From Gammaproteobacteria bacterium (GTDB lineage: Bacteria; Pseudomonadota; Gammaproteobacteria; Steroidobacterales; Steroidobacteraceae): DNA of 64,000 bases. Where the stretch lies: NCBI GenBank assembly GCA_021323735.1, contig JAJPKM010000021.1, forward strand, positions 186,001 through 250,000. The letters are read 5' to 3'. This document shows, in pieces, positions 37,516-47,348 of the stretch; positions within the stretch are counted from its first letter, which is position 1, and every line of letters begins with the position of its first letter. Below the pieces are notes generated by a model. That model saw only the letters and a program-made list of their open reading frames with translations. It searched no databases and had not been told where the DNA came from. A program made the translations under genes and the position numbers.

Positions 37516-39987
37516 CTAAAGGTGGGCGCCAAGATAAGCCGACAGGCGCAGCAGATCCGAAAACACGCCCGCGGCTGTGACCTCGGGCCCCGCACCGGGA
37601 CCTTGCACGATGAGCGGATTGTCGCAATAGCGGCGCGTGGCGAAGCGCACCACGTTGTCGGTGAGTGCGATATTGGCGAAGGCATGCTTGCCGTGCAGCC
37701 GCATCAAACCCACGGTGGCCCTGCCGCCGGCATCCACGCGTCCAACATAGCGCAGCACCTGATTCTTGGCCCGTGCATCGGCGAGTGCCGTGGCCATGGC
37801 GGCGTCGGACTCCGGCAGCCGCGCCATGAATTCCTCCACGCTGCAGCGGGTGAGCGCTTCCGGGACCAGGCCCTCAATCTGCACATCCGATATTTCCAGC
37901 GTAAGGCCCATCTCGCGCCCGAGGATGATGAGCTTGCGCGCCACGTCCACGCCCGACAGGTCATCGCGAGGATCCGGTTCGGTGTAGCCCTTCGCCCTAG
38001 CTGCGCGCACGATCGAGGAGAAGGACTCGCTGCCGTCGAACACATTGAACAGATAAGCCAGCGTGCCGGAGAATATGCCCTCGATCTGGGTGATGTCGTC
38101 GCCGGTGCCGCGCAGGTCGCGCAGAGTGTGAATGACCGGCAGCCCGGCGCCCACCGTCGCCTCGTACAGATAATGCGTGCCTGCCGCCCGTCTCGCCTCT
38201 TGCAGCGACCGATAATAGGGAAGCGTGCCGCTATTGGCCTTCTTGTTGGGCGTTACGATGTGAATGCCGCGCGACAGCCAGTCCCGATACCGGTCGGCCA
38301 CCTCATTGCTGGCGGTACAGTCGATCACCACGGTGTGCGGTACGTAGTCCGCCTGCACATGGTTGATGAATCTTTGCATATCCAGCGGTTCGCCCGCCTC
38401 GGCCATGCGCTCCTTCCAGCGGCTCAAGTCCACCGAAGTGTCCTCGAGCAGCATGCGGGTGGAGGTGGTGATGCCACGCACGCGCAAGTCCAGCTTCAGA
38501 TCCCTCAGGCTCTCGAGCTGAGTGGCAATCTGCCCCAGCAGAGCCCGGCCGACGGTGCCCGGCCCGATCAAGCCGATCGAGAGCGTATTCGGCGACAGAT
38601 AGAAGGCAGCATGCACCGCGCGCAACGCTTTGGCGGCCCCCTTGCCGTCCACGACCACCGAGATATTGCGCTCGGAGGCCCCTTGGGCAATCGCCCTTAC
38701 GCTGATTCCCGCGGCGCCAAGCGAATTGAACACCTTGGCGGCGACGCCGTGCACTCCGGCCATGCCATCGCCGACCACTGCCAGAATACTCATGCCCAGC
38801 GCCACTTCCACATGTTGGATCTGGCCATCGCGCAACTCGGCATCGAATGCCCGGCGCACGGCTTCCTCGACGCGTACCGCCTGGCCTTCAGGAATCGCGA
38901 AGCAGATGGAATGCTCCGAACTGCCCTGCGAAATCAAGATGACCGAGATCCCCGCGTCGCGCAATGCGCCAAACAGCCGGTGGGCCGTCCCCGGCACGCC
39001 GATCATGCCCGCGCCTTCGAGATTCACCAGCGCCACCGAATCGATGCTCGTAATGCCCTTCACCTTCAGCGCCGAGACCGGATTGGCGCATATCAAGGTG
39101 CCGCGCTTTTGAGGCGCGAAGGTATTGCGAATGAAAATGGGAATGTCGCGCGCCACGGCCGGCGCCATGGTCTGCGGGTGAATGACCTTGGCACCGAAGT
39201 AAGCCAGCTCCATCGCCTCGTTGTACGACAGCTGGTCGATGACCTGCGCATTCGGCACCAATCGCGGATCGGCCGAGAGCACGCCGTCGACGTCGGTCCA
39301 TATGCTGATCTCAGAGGCATCGAGCAGAGCTCCGAAGATGGAGCCCGAGAAATCGCTGCCGTTGCGCCCGAGAGTGGTTTGCTTTCCCTTGGTCGTGGTG
39401 GCGACAAAGCCGGTGACAATGAGGCGCCCGGTAAATTCCGGGGGCACCAGTTTCCGCAGATTCGCTTCGCTCTGCGGCCACTGCACCGCCGCTCCCAGCG
39501 ATCCCCATTCGACCACGATCACCTCGCGGGCATCGACCCACAGTATCTCGCCCCGGACGAGCCCGCGCTCGTGCAAAAAGGGTGTGAACAGGCGCGTCGA
39601 CCAGATCTCGCCGAAGCCGGCGATCACGTCGCGCATCGAATAGGTCGATGAGCGGATGAGCCGCACGGTCTGCAGCATGCCGGCAATGTCCAGACAATCG
39701 CGCTCGAACTGCGCCTTGTAGGTGTCGTAGGCACCGGGCGATATCAATTCCGCGGCCAGGTTCAAATGCCGCGCCTTCAGTGCCCGGATGGCCGCTCCGA
39801 ATTCCTGGTGGGGCTGCTCGGCCAGCGTGACCAATTCGAGCAAGGAATCAGTGACGCCGCGGCAGGCGGAGAGCACGATGGCCTCGCGCGGGTTCGATGA
39901 GGCCTCGATGATGTCGGCAACCTGGCGGAAGCAGGCGGCGTCGGCGACGCTGGAACCCCCAAATTTATGTACTACCCACTTGTCCAT
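37516..39987 (-). CDS. thrA: Bifunctional aspartokinase / homoserine dehydrogenase I
   Basis: ThrA catalyses the first and third steps from aspartate toward threonine. From the ATG at 39987 the protein is 823 residues (E. coli 820). The kinase part begins KFGGSSVADA and extends to about residue 290, two ACT-type regulatory regions follow (about 310-460, where threonine would bind), and the dehydrogenase part begins at the NAD loop IGLIGPGTVGRALLG. The upstream frame to 40080 lacks conservation. The 219-bp gap to ygiQ contains a small GGCGGC-ATA-GCCGCC hairpin and two ATTCATGA repeats, but no leader peptide rich in Thr or Ile codons, so classical thr attenuation is not supported. Confidence 0.97.
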   Translation of the reverse strand: MDKWVVHKFGGSSVADAACFRQVADIIEASSNPREAIVLSACRGVTDSLLELVTLAEQPHQEFGAAIRALKARHLNLAAELISPGAYDTYKAQFERDCLDIAGMLQTVRLIRSSTYSMRDVIAGFGEIWSTRLFTPFLHERGLVRGEILWVDAREVIVVEWGSLGAAVQWPQSEANLRKLVPPEFTGRLIVTGFVATTTKGKQTTLGRNGSDFSGSIFGALLDASEISIWTDVDGVLSADPRLVPNAQVIDQLSYNEAMELAYFGAKVIHPQTMAPAVARDIPIFIRNTFAPQKRGTLICANPVSALKVKGITSIDSVALVNLEGAGMIGVPGTAHRLFGALRDAGISVILISQGSSEHSICFAIPEGQAVRVEEAVRRAFDAELRDGQIQHVEVALGMSILAVVGDGMAGVHGVAAKVFNSLGAAGISVRAIAQGASERNISVVVDGKGAAKALRAVHAAFYLSPNTLSIGLIGPGTVGRALLGQIATQLESLRDLKLDLRVRGITTSTRMLLEDTSVDLSRWKERMAEAGEPLDMQRFINHVQADYVPHTVVIDCTASNEVADRYRDWLSRGIHIVTPNKKANSGTLPYYRSLQEARRAAGTHYLYEATVGAGLPVIHTLRDLRGTGDDITQIEGIFSGTLAYLFNVFDGSESFSSIVRAARAKGYTEPDPRDDLSGVDVARKLIILGREMGLTLEISDVQIEGLVPEALTRCSVEEFMARLPESDAAMATALADARAKNQVLRYVGRVDAGGRATVGLMRLHGKHAFANIALTDNVVRFATRRYCDNPLIVQGPGAGPEVTAAGVFSDLLRLSAYLGAHL

Positions 39988-40078
39988 TCTGCACACGCGC
40001 CCTGACAGCCCAGGCGTGCTCGCGCTCCCAAACCGTAAACGTTGATGAAATACGGCGGCATAGCCGCCAGCCTGAACC

Positions 40079-40135
40079 ATTCATGAGCAACGGGAAAGCT
40101 CGAAGAAGGCCTGCAAAAATACCGCTCATTCATGA
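40079..40135. repeat. Two ATTCATGA repeats in the thrA upstream region
   Basis: ATTCATGA occurs at 40079-40086 and 40128-40135, 49 bases apart, in the 219-bp gap between ygiQ and thrA. It might be an operator pair, but nothing identifies a binding protein. The rest of the gap shows no gene. Confidence 0.25.
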
Positions 40136-40206
40136 ATAGTGCAGGCTAGACAGCCCGGAACTCTAATCGCATCAAAGGCAGGCAGGCAAGCGATTCCGTT
40201 CGCGTT

Positions 40207-42471
40207 TTATCTTCGACCTCGCCGTGAGGTGGTGCCGCCCTTGCCGGATTTAGGCAGCCCCGTGTGCTGCGTGCGGAACGGGCGCATCGGTGCGGCACGA
40301 CTCGTTGTGACCGGTTGGTAGGCGGGAATGAGATGCTGCTTGCCGTTGCCGATCAAATCCGCGCGGCCCATGCGCTTCAAGGCCTCGCGCAAGACGGGCC
40401 AATTGTCCGGATCATGATAGCGCAAGAAGGCTTTGTGCAGACGCCGTACCTTCATGCCCTTTGGAATCACCACTTCCTCGCTCGAACGGCTGACCCGCTT
40501 GAGAGGATTCTTGGATGAATGATACATCGCGGTGGCCGTGGCCATGGGCGACGGCAGGAACGCTTGCACTTGATCGGCGCGAAATCCGTTCTTCTTCAGC
40601 CACAGCGCCAGCTCCAGCATGTCCACATCGCGGGTACCCGGGTGAGCGGCGATGAAATAGGGTATCAGATACTGTTCCTTGCCCGCCTCCTTCGAGTACT
40701 TGTCGAACAACTCCTTGAATCGGTAGTAGCTGCCCACGCCGGGCTTCATCATTTTGGACAGTGGCCCATCGCCGATGGCCTCGGGCGCAATCTTCAGATA
40801 GCCCCCCGTGTGATGAGTCGCCAGTTCCTTGACGTAGTCCGGCGATTCGATGGCCAGATCGTAGCGCACGCCCGACGCGATCAAAACCTTCTTGATCCCC
40901 TTCAGCGTACGCGCGCGGCGGTACAAACCGATGAGCGGCGCATGATCGGTGTTGAGGTTGGGACATACGCCCGGAAACACACAGGACGGACGGCGGCAGG
41001 CCGACTCGATAGCGGTGCTCTTGCAATGCAGGCGATACATGTTGGCCGTCGGGCCGCCCAAATCGGAAATGACGCCGGTGAATCCCTTGACCTTATCGCG
41101 AATGGTTTCGATCTCGCGGATGACGGAATCTTCGGAACGGCTCTGAATAATCCGGCCTTCGTGCTCGGTGATGGAGCAAAACGTGCACCCGCCGAAACAG
41201 CCGCGTTGGATCGATACCGAGAAGCGGATCATGTGGTAGGCGGGAATCTTGGCATCCCCATAGCCCGGGTGCGGCCTGCGCGCGTAGGGCAATTCGTAAA
41301 CGGCATCCATGTCGGCGGTCGCCAAGGGAAGCGGCGGCGGATTCAGCCACAGCTCCTGCGTTCCATGTCGCTGCACGAGCGCGCGCGCGTTTCCCGGATT
41401 TGACTCAAGATGCAGGATGCGCGAGGCGTGTGCATACAGCACCGGATCGCGGCTGACTTGCTCGAAGGAAGGCATGCGGATGACACTATGCTCGCGCTGT
41501 GCGTTCGGTACCTTGCGATAAAACTTGACGACCTTTTCAGAAACCGCCGGCGCGGACGACGCAACCTGCGTCATCGCCCCAGCGTGCGCCGTTGCCCCAG
41601 CCTGTGCCGGCACGTCAGACGGCATCGACATTCCGGTCTGGATCGATGGCCCGGCCTGCGCCGATGGCGCAGCCTGAACCGCGACGGCTGTCGCCGACAG
41701 GCGCCTGCGCTCTTCCTCGCCGGCGTACGGATCGACGGGCGCGCTCAAGGGTCCCGGGGTGTCCAATTCGCTGGAGTCGATTTCCACCCAGCCCGCGGGC
41801 ATCCCGCGCCGCAAATACGCCGTGCCGCGCAAATCCGTGATATCGGCCATCGACGAGCCCTGGTCCAGGCGCCGCGCGATCTCCCCGATCTGGCGCTCCG
41901 CATTGCCGTACACCAGCAGATCCGCCTTCGAATCCACCAATACGGAACGGCGCACCTGTTCGGACCAATAATCGAAGTGTGCGATTCGCCGCAGGCTCGC
42001 TTCGATACCGCCAATGACGATGGGCACACTCTTGTAGGCTTCGCGGATGCGCTGCGAGTACACGATGACGCAGCGGTCCGGCCGCTTGCCGCCGATCCCA
42101 CCGGGTGTGTAGGCATCGTCGCTGCGCACCCGGCGGTCCGAGGTGTAGCGATTGACCATCGAATCCATGTTGCCGCCGGTGACACCGAAGAACAGGCGCG
42201 GCGCGCCCAGGACTTGGAAATCTCGGACGCTGTGCCAATCCGGCTGCGCAATGATCCCGACTTTAAATCCTTGCGCCTCGAGCACCCGCCCTATGATGGC
42301 CATTCCGAAACTGGGATGATCGACGTAGGCATCGCCCGTGACGATGATAATGTCGCATTGCGACCAGCCGAGAGCCGCCATTTCCGCGCGCGACGTGGGC
42401 AGGAAAGCCGCCGGGGGTGAGCCGGCGGCACGTGAATTAGGACTGGGGAACAGGGGGGCCGCGTTTTGCAC
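40207..42471 (-). CDS. YgiQ family radical SAM protein
   Basis: This 754-residue protein belongs to the YgiQ (UPF0313) radical SAM family. The cluster motif is [11 protein letters not shown] (Cys-x3-Cys-x2-Cys), preceded by an N-terminal DUF5752/B12-like region ([20 protein letters not shown]) and followed by a C-terminal extension rich in basic residues. The reaction is unknown for the family. An unusual low-complexity insert of about 50 residues (about 259-311) made of Ala, Gln, Pro, Gly, Ser and Thr separates the N-terminal region from the catalytic part. It lies upstream of thrA on the same strand, 219 bases away. Confidence 0.9.
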   Translation of the reverse strand: MQNAAPLFPSPNSRAAGSPPAAFLPTSRAEMAALGWSQCDIIIVTGDAYVDHPSFGMAIIGRVLEAQGFKVGIIAQPDWHSVRDFQVLGAPRLFFGVTGGNMDSMVNRYTSDRRVRSDDAYTPGGIGGKRPDRCVIVYSQRIREAYKSVPIVIGGIEASLRRIAHFDYWSEQVRRSVLVDSKADLLVYGNAERQIGEIARRLDQGSSMADITDLRGTAYLRRGMPAGWVEIDSSELDTPGPLSAPVDPYAGEEERRRLSATAVAVQAAPSAQAGPSIQTGMSMPSDVPAQAGATAHAGAMTQVASSAPAVSEKVVKFYRKVPNAQREHSVIRMPSFEQVSRDPVLYAHASRILHLESNPGNARALVQRHGTQELWLNPPPLPLATADMDAVYELPYARRPHPGYGDAKIPAYHMIRFSVSIQRGCFGGCTFCSITEHEGRIIQSRSEDSVIREIETIRDKVKGFTGVISDLGGPTANMYRLHCKSTAIESACRRPSCVFPGVCPNLNTDHAPLIGLYRRARTLKGIKKVLIASGVRYDLAIESPDYVKELATHHTGGYLKIAPEAIGDGPLSKMMKPGVGSYYRFKELFDKYSKEAGKEQYLIPYFIAAHPGTRDVDMLELALWLKKNGFRADQVQAFLPSPMATATAMYHSSKNPLKRVSRSSEEVVIPKGMKVRRLHKAFLRYHDPDNWPVLREALKRMGRADLIGNGKQHLIPAYQPVTTSRAAPMRPFRTQHTGLPKSGKGGTTSRRGRR

Positions 42472-42630
42472 GCCGGCGATTAGGCCTGATTACAAGGCTT
42501 AAGTACAACGAAACTCGTCAACCCCACCGCGGCGTCATCGGCTCCATAGGCCATCTGCCAGGCTGCTTCAGGGCTCTTGGTGCCTGCCTGATTCCGCATG
42601 TCGCGTAGGCAAAGGGAGCGGATGCATCAC

Positions 42631-42668
42631 GCGGGGCCGGCCATGGCGGAATCCACGGCCAGCCCCGC
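42631..42668 (-). terminator. Directional 16-bp hairpin after htrA
   Basis: Seven bases beyond the htrA stop, arms 42631-42646 and 42653-42668 pair around a six-base loop. In the minus-strand RNA all 16 positions pair (two as G-U). In a plus-strand RNA the same two positions would be C-A mismatches, so the element is built for htrA transcripts. There is no U-run, so it may act as a stability hairpin or a Rho-assisted terminator. The rest of the 204-bp gap to ygiQ shows nothing. Confidence 0.6.
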
Positions 42669-42675
42669 AAAGCGT

Positions 42676-44163
42676 TCAGCCCAGATCGATCGGAAAATAG
42701 CTCTGAGCATCTTCGCGCTGTACCAGCAGAGCCACGTTATGCCCCGCCCGCGCGACTTCGCGCTTGAGCTCAGCCACAGTGGCGACGCCCACACCATTGA
42801 CCCCCAGCACCACGTCCCCGGGCTGCAGGCCGGCGGCCAGCGCCGGGCCCGTCACATCCTCGATCAACAGACGGCCCTTGGTTCGCAATTCCTGCTGCTC
42901 GCTGGGCTGTAGCGACCGCAGCACCAGCCCCAGCTTGCCGCCGCCGTCCTCACCTCCTGAATTGCGCGCCACCTGGGTGGGCGAATCCTCCAGCAGTACG
43001 GTCTTCACGGTCACTTCGGTGGCCTTCTTATCGTGCCAAATCCCGAGCCGCGCCTGTGAGCCGGGCGGCAATTGCGAAATCATGGCGGGCAAGTCCCAGG
43101 AGTGATCGACGTTGCGCCCATTCACGCTGGTAATGACATCGCCGGTCTTCAAGCCGGCCTTTTCGCCGGGGCCCGTGGGGTCCACCGCGCTGATCAAGGC
43201 ACCATGCGGCGTGGTCAATCCGAATGACAGCGCGAGTTGCTGGCGGATGTCCTGCACCGACACACCGATGCGGCTACGCAGCACTTTGCCGTTCTTCTGT
43301 AGTTGGTCTTTGACATTCAAAGCCAAATCAATGGGGATGGCAAAGGAAACGCCCATGTAGCCGCCGGTGCGGCTGTAGATCTGCGAGTTGATGCCGATGA
43401 CCTCGCCATCCATGTTGAACAGCGGACCACCGGAATTACCCGGGTTCACCGCCGCGTCGGTCTGAATGAAGGTCACATAATTGGAGTTGCTGCCATCCAG
43501 CAAGGGACGCCCGATGGCGCTGATGACACCGGCCGTCACGCTGTTCGCGAAACCAAAGGGCGAGCCGATGGCAATGGCCCATTGGCCGGGACGCAGTTTG
43601 GACGGATCTCCAAAGCGCACCGTCGGCAAGCCGCTTGCCGCGATTTTGAGCAGCGCCACGTCGCTGGCCTGGTCGATACCAATCACTTTGGCGGTGAATT
43701 CGCGGCGGTCCGTCAGGGTGACGACGACTTCGGAGGCATCGGCAACCACATGCGCATTGGTCAACACATAGCCGTCGGAGCTGACGATGAACCCGGAGCC
43801 CACACCTCTGCTCGGCGGGGTGCGATCGGGACCCTGGTTGGGCGCCTGAAAGCGGCGGAAGAACTGCGACAGCGGATCATCCCCGTCGCCTGGGCCCTGC
43901 CCCTGACCTTGCCCAATGAAGCCCTGAACTTTTTGCGCCTTCTCCGTGACGCTGACGTTCACCACGGCACCCCCGGCATCGGCCACCAGACCGGAAAAAT
44001 CCGGCAGTCCCGTCACACGCCCCGGGGAGGCCACCGGAGCGGCTGCCACGGCCGGCGCGCCGGACGGGGCCGTCCCCGCATCGGCGTTCGAGCGCTGATG
44101 AACCACGACCATCACCGAGATACCGGCCACAGCGGCCAGCGACCAAGTTCTGATACTTCCCAT
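42676..44163 (-). CDS. DegP/HtrA-type periplasmic serine endoprotease (Do)
   Basis: This 495-residue protease degrades misfolded proteins in the periplasm. The start at 44163 gives a signal or anchor (about residues 6-22). The trypsin-like domain has His138 (TNAHVV), Asp168 (SDVALLK) and Ser244 (GNSGGPL), with a Gly/Gln-rich LA-loop (QGQGQGPGDGDD) before it. Two PDZ domains follow, ending in the QREDAQSYFPIDL tail. This is the DegP/MucD type of Do proteases. I looked for a sigma-E promoter upstream and did not find a convincing one. It is divergent from the Ser/Thr kinase gene. Confidence 0.95.
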   Translation of the reverse strand: MGSIRTWSLAAVAGISVMVVVHQRSNADAGTAPSGAPAVAAAPVASPGRVTGLPDFSGLVADAGGAVVNVSVTEKAQKVQGFIGQGQGQGPGDGDDPLSQFFRRFQAPNQGPDRTPPSRGVGSGFIVSSDGYVLTNAHVVADASEVVVTLTDRREFTAKVIGIDQASDVALLKIAASGLPTVRFGDPSKLRPGQWAIAIGSPFGFANSVTAGVISAIGRPLLDGSNSNYVTFIQTDAAVNPGNSGGPLFNMDGEVIGINSQIYSRTGGYMGVSFAIPIDLALNVKDQLQKNGKVLRSRIGVSVQDIRQQLALSFGLTTPHGALISAVDPTGPGEKAGLKTGDVITSVNGRNVDHSWDLPAMISQLPPGSQARLGIWHDKKATEVTVKTVLLEDSPTQVARNSGGEDGGGKLGLVLRSLQPSEQQELRTKGRLLIEDVTGPALAAGLQPGDVVLGVNGVGVATVAELKREVARAGHNVALLVQREDAQSYFPIDLG

Positions 44164-44335
44164 GAAATCCGTCCTCTGAAGAAGATTTGACTGAAATACC
44201 TGACCCCGGAAATGGGGTGTTGGTTTCAATTTTCCAGGCTAAAGGGGCAAAAATTCAAGGTATTCGGCCTCCCAGGGGGTCGAAATGTGAATTCCCCACG
44301 GGCAGCCGGATGCTATCACCACTACCCTTCGGAGT

Positions 44336-45586
44336 ATGGCAGAGGCAGGTCCAATTCTGGTGGTGGTGGGGGGCGAAACCAAGCGTCTGCAATGGTTGAC
44401 CCACCATGTGACCAGCCACTGGCCGAACGCCCAAGTGACCACCCTCCGTGCCGGCGAGTCGGCGCCCTTAAGCCGGCTGATCAGCGAACGTAGCCCCGAT
44501 GCCGTCATCTTACAAGCCGATTTCGCCAATGAGTCTTTGGCCAGCGCGGTGCTCAGCGTCATGGGCCAGCTGCTGCGCATGCAACCCGCCTTGCACTGCA
44601 TCCTGTTGGCGGACAACGGCAATGAAATGTCGGCGGTCCGTGCTTTGAAGGGCGGTGCCAAGGACTACCTGCCGCTGGCGCAAATCACGCGCGACCATCT
44701 GCTGACGGCCGTCGGCGAGGCCTGCGCAAAACGCCGGATCGCCGCGCAGGCTGCAGCCATGATGGCCAACAGCGAAAATTCCACGCTCATCGAGGTCCCC
44801 GGCTACTCCATCGTGAAGGAAATTGCGACCAGCAACTTCTCGTCCGTGTTCCTCGCGCGCAGCGAGCGGCTGCGCCGGAACGTGGTCCTCAAGGTGATGA
44901 CGCGCGGGGAATCCGATCGCGAGATCGGCGATGCCGAACGCTTCCAGCGCGAGTACGAAATCATTTCCAGCATCACGCACCGGGCAATTGCGGAGATTCA
45001 TGACTTCGGTTCCCAGCCCGGACACCTTTACCTGGCCATGGAATACTTTCCCTGCGGAGACCTGCGCGATCGCCTGCGCAATCCCTTGAGCGTGGAAGAA
45101 AGCCTTTACTACTTGCGTGCCATCGCAGAGGCACTGCGCGTCATCCATGTGTTCGGCATCTTGCATCGGGATCTTAAGCCCGCGAACGTCATGCTGCGTG
45201 AGGACAACTCCCCCGTCCTCATCGACTTCGGGTTGGCCCGCCGCTCGCTCGATGAAATCGGCAATACCGGGGTGGGCCAGGTGCTCGGTTCGCCGTACTA
45301 CATCAGCCCCGAACAAGCGCAGGGTCAAAGAGTGGACGCGCGCACCGACCTCTACAGCCTGGGCGTGATGTTCTACGAAATGCTCACCGGTCAGCGTCCC
45401 TATGGCGGCCGAAGTGCCGTCGCCATCATGTCGCAGCACACCAACTCGCCGGTACCCATTTTGCCGGAGTCAACGGCGATGCAGCAGCCGCTGCTCGACC
45501 GGCTCATGGCCAAGCAGCCGAGCGCGCGCTATACATCGGCGGATGAACTGCTGGCGGACTTGGGACCCATCGCCGCCGTGGCGTAG
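44336..45586 (+). CDS. Receiver-like domain fused to Ser/Thr protein kinase
   Basis: The 416-residue protein has two parts. Residues 5-125 have the length and strand pattern of a two-component receiver (PILVVVGGE, PDAVILQADF, CILLADN, GAKDYLPL), but the phospho-acceptor Asp position is Gln60 and the acidic pair at the first strand is missing, so it cannot be phosphorylated in the usual way. Residues 156-410 are a Hanks-type kinase with the ATP lysine Lys186, HRDLKPAN (277-284), DFG (297-299) and a SPEQ segment (324-327), all intact, so catalysis is expected. No membrane helix is present. The next gene encodes a histidine-kinase-like protein with a matching defect. Confidence 0.9.
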   Translation: MAEAGPILVVVGGETKRLQWLTHHVTSHWPNAQVTTLRAGESAPLSRLISERSPDAVILQADFANESLASAVLSVMGQLLRMQPALHCILLADNGNEMSAVRALKGGAKDYLPLAQITRDHLLTAVGEACAKRRIAAQAAAMMANSENSTLIEVPGYSIVKEIATSNFSSVFLARSERLRRNVVLKVMTRGESDREIGDAERFQREYEIISSITHRAIAEIHDFGSQPGHLYLAMEYFPCGDLRDRLRNPLSVEESLYYLRAIAEALRVIHVFGILHRDLKPANVMLREDNSPVLIDFGLARRSLDEIGNTGVGQVLGSPYYISPEQAQGQRVDARTDLYSLGVMFYEMLTGQRPYGGRSAVAIMSQHTNSPVPILPESTAMQQPLLDRLMAKQPSARYTSADELLADLGPIAAVA

Positions 45587-45791
45587 GACGGCATGGAGGC
45601 CTGACCGGTTCGTCTAACGGTGCCGGGCACTTCCACCTATCGCATCGGCAGCGAAGGAGCGGATGCAAGGCGCAAGCGTGACGCGTGTCACAGGCTGCTG
45701 CGTCGGCGCGCACATTAAGTCAATTGCGCCGCTTAGGCTGTGACAGCCATCATCCCCCTGATGCGCGGCGTTTGGCACCCTGTCCTATGTC

Positions 45792-47348
45792 ATGTTCATC
45801 TCCGCCAAGCGCCACGAACGCGAAAAACAGGAACTGATCAGCGCCGGCAATCGGCTGGCGGATGCCATCCTGAAGACCAGCGCGATCGGGCTGTTTCTGA
45901 TGGACGCCAAGGGCAAGATTCAGCCGCAGGTTTCCGCCTCGCTGGGCACGCTGTTCCGGCGCCAAGATTTTGCCAATCTGACGGTGGAAAAATTGCTCGG
46001 TCCCTTGGTATCGGCGAAAACATTGAGTGTGGTTCGCACTCACATGGCGCAGTTTCTGGAGACCGGCGGCAGCGAGGCAGCCGATGATCCGTTGCAGGAC
46101 GTGGAAGTCAAGTTGACCAACGTCGACGGCAGCTTCGTCAGCGCTCATTATTCCTTCGAGTTCAGCCCCGTCGAAGTCGCGAACGAAGCCCGCTCCTGGA
46201 TGGTGCGCGTCAGTGACATCACGGCGCGCACACAGCAACAGCGTGAGCTCGAGGACTTGCGCGTGCAGGTGCTCACGCAAGGCGAAATTCTGCGCAGCGT
46301 TCTTCAAGTGGGCGGCACACGATTCGGAACGTTCCTGCAAAGGACCGACGCCTCGATGAAAACCATCAACGGCGTGCTGAAGAAGCCGGCGCGCGAGGCC
46401 TCCGCCTTCCGCCACAAGCTGGAGGAGACTCTCGATGAGGTCGATCGCATCCGCCGTGATGCCGCGGCCCTCCAACTCACCGGACTGCAGGACTCGGCTC
46501 GAGACTTCGAAGACGCGCTGCAGGAACTGCGCAGCCGCGAAACCTTGAGCGGCAGCGATTTTCTGCCGCTGGCCGTCAAGCTCGATGCGCTGTACGGACA
46601 GTTCGCCAATCTGCGATCCCTGACGTCGCAGGCCGCTCCCGTGCGTGAGGCCGAGAGCACGGCGCCCGAGGCACGAGTGACGCAAAACGGCACGCAAATC
46701 ATGGAGGCGCCGAAATTTTTCGCCGAACTCGCGGCGCAGAGACAGGCGCCGGCGGCGCAGCGCGTGGCCGCCGCGGGCAGCCTGGAAAGCACTCTGGCAA
46801 CGCTGACCGACGTGGTCGCACAGGAGAATCAGAAATCCGTCGTCCTCGTGTGCAGCGGCTTGGATTTGGTACCCATGCGCTACCAAGCGACGGTGAAGAA
46901 TGTGGCGATCCAGCTCATTCGCAATGCGGTCGTGCACGGCGTCGAATCTGCCGCCGAGCGGGAGGCCGCGGGCAAGCCCGGAGATGCCACCTTGCGTCTC
47001 GAGTTCAGAGCCGTAGCGGGCAACGGTTTCGAACTAGCTTTCCAGGATGACGGACGGGGTTTGGATCCGGAGAAAGTCCGCGGCGTCGCGATCGCCAAAG
47101 GCCTCGTTACCGCGGAAGAAGCCAGTCTCCTGCGCGACCGTCAGGCCATCAAACTCATTTTCCGATCCGGCTTTACCACCATGGCCGCTGACGGCGAAAC
47201 CAAACACGGCAGCGGCATGTCGCTGGTCCGCCGTTATGTACACGAAGCCTGCGGCAAAATTGCCCTCGCCAGCGTGGTGGGTCAGGAAACCCGCTTCAAA
47301 GTCACTCTCCCCCCGCTAGATATCGCGAGTGACGCGCAAGTCGCCTGA
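45792..47348 (+). CDS. PAS/CheA-like histidine kinase with degenerate HPt helix
   Basis: The 518-residue protein has a PAS-like region (about 25-145), then an HPt-like helical region (about 196-250) that aligns with CheA HPt helices except that the phosphorylated His is Asp218 (VDRIRRDAAALQLTGL). A CheA-type ATPase follows: N-box LIRNAVVHGVE (Asn378, His382), DDGRGLDP (419-426), LIFRSGFTT, and GSGMSLVRR (473-481). No CheW-like domain follows. The kinase may phosphorylate something in trans or act as an ATP-dependent switch. The N-terminus may be cut short: an open frame from GTG at 45740 could supply a membrane helix if one base shift exists near 45770-45785. It follows the receiver-kinase gene on the same strand. 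Confidence 0.82.
   Translation: MFISAKRHEREKQELISAGNRLADAILKTSAIGLFLMDAKGKIQPQVSASLGTLFRRQDFANLTVEKLLGPLVSAKTLSVVRTHMAQFLETGGSEAADDPLQDVEVKLTNVDGSFVSAHYSFEFSPVEVANEARSWMVRVSDITARTQQQRELEDLRVQVLTQGEILRSVLQVGGTRFGTFLQRTDASMKTINGVLKKPAREASAFRHKLEETLDEVDRIRRDAAALQLTGLQDSARDFEDALQELRSRETLSGSDFLPLAVKLDALYGQFANLRSLTSQAAPVREAESTAPEARVTQNGTQIMEAPKFFAELAAQRQAPAAQRVAAAGSLESTLATLTDVVAQENQKSVVLVCSGLDLVPMRYQATVKNVAIQLIRNAVVHGVESAAEREAAGKPGDATLRLEFRAVAGNGFELAFQDDGRGLDPEKVRGVAIAKGLVTAEEASLLRDRQAIKLIFRSGFTTMAADGETKHGSGMSLVRRYVHEACGKIALASVVGQETRFKVTLPPLDIASDAQVA

Noticed and set aside
37522-39651. 709-codon open frame on the plus strand opposite thrA
   Set aside because: It is antisense to a clearly conserved thrA gene; its composition (His, Arg, Gln, Ala) is what a GC-rich gene gives when read backwards, and no domain is visible.
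39988-40206. thr leader peptide and attenuator
   Set aside because: No short frame rich in Thr and Ile codons and no terminator/antiterminator pair was found upstream of thrA.
44164-44335. Sigma-E promoter for htrA
   Set aside because: No GAACTT-N16-TCTGA-like pair at suitable spacing in the divergent region.
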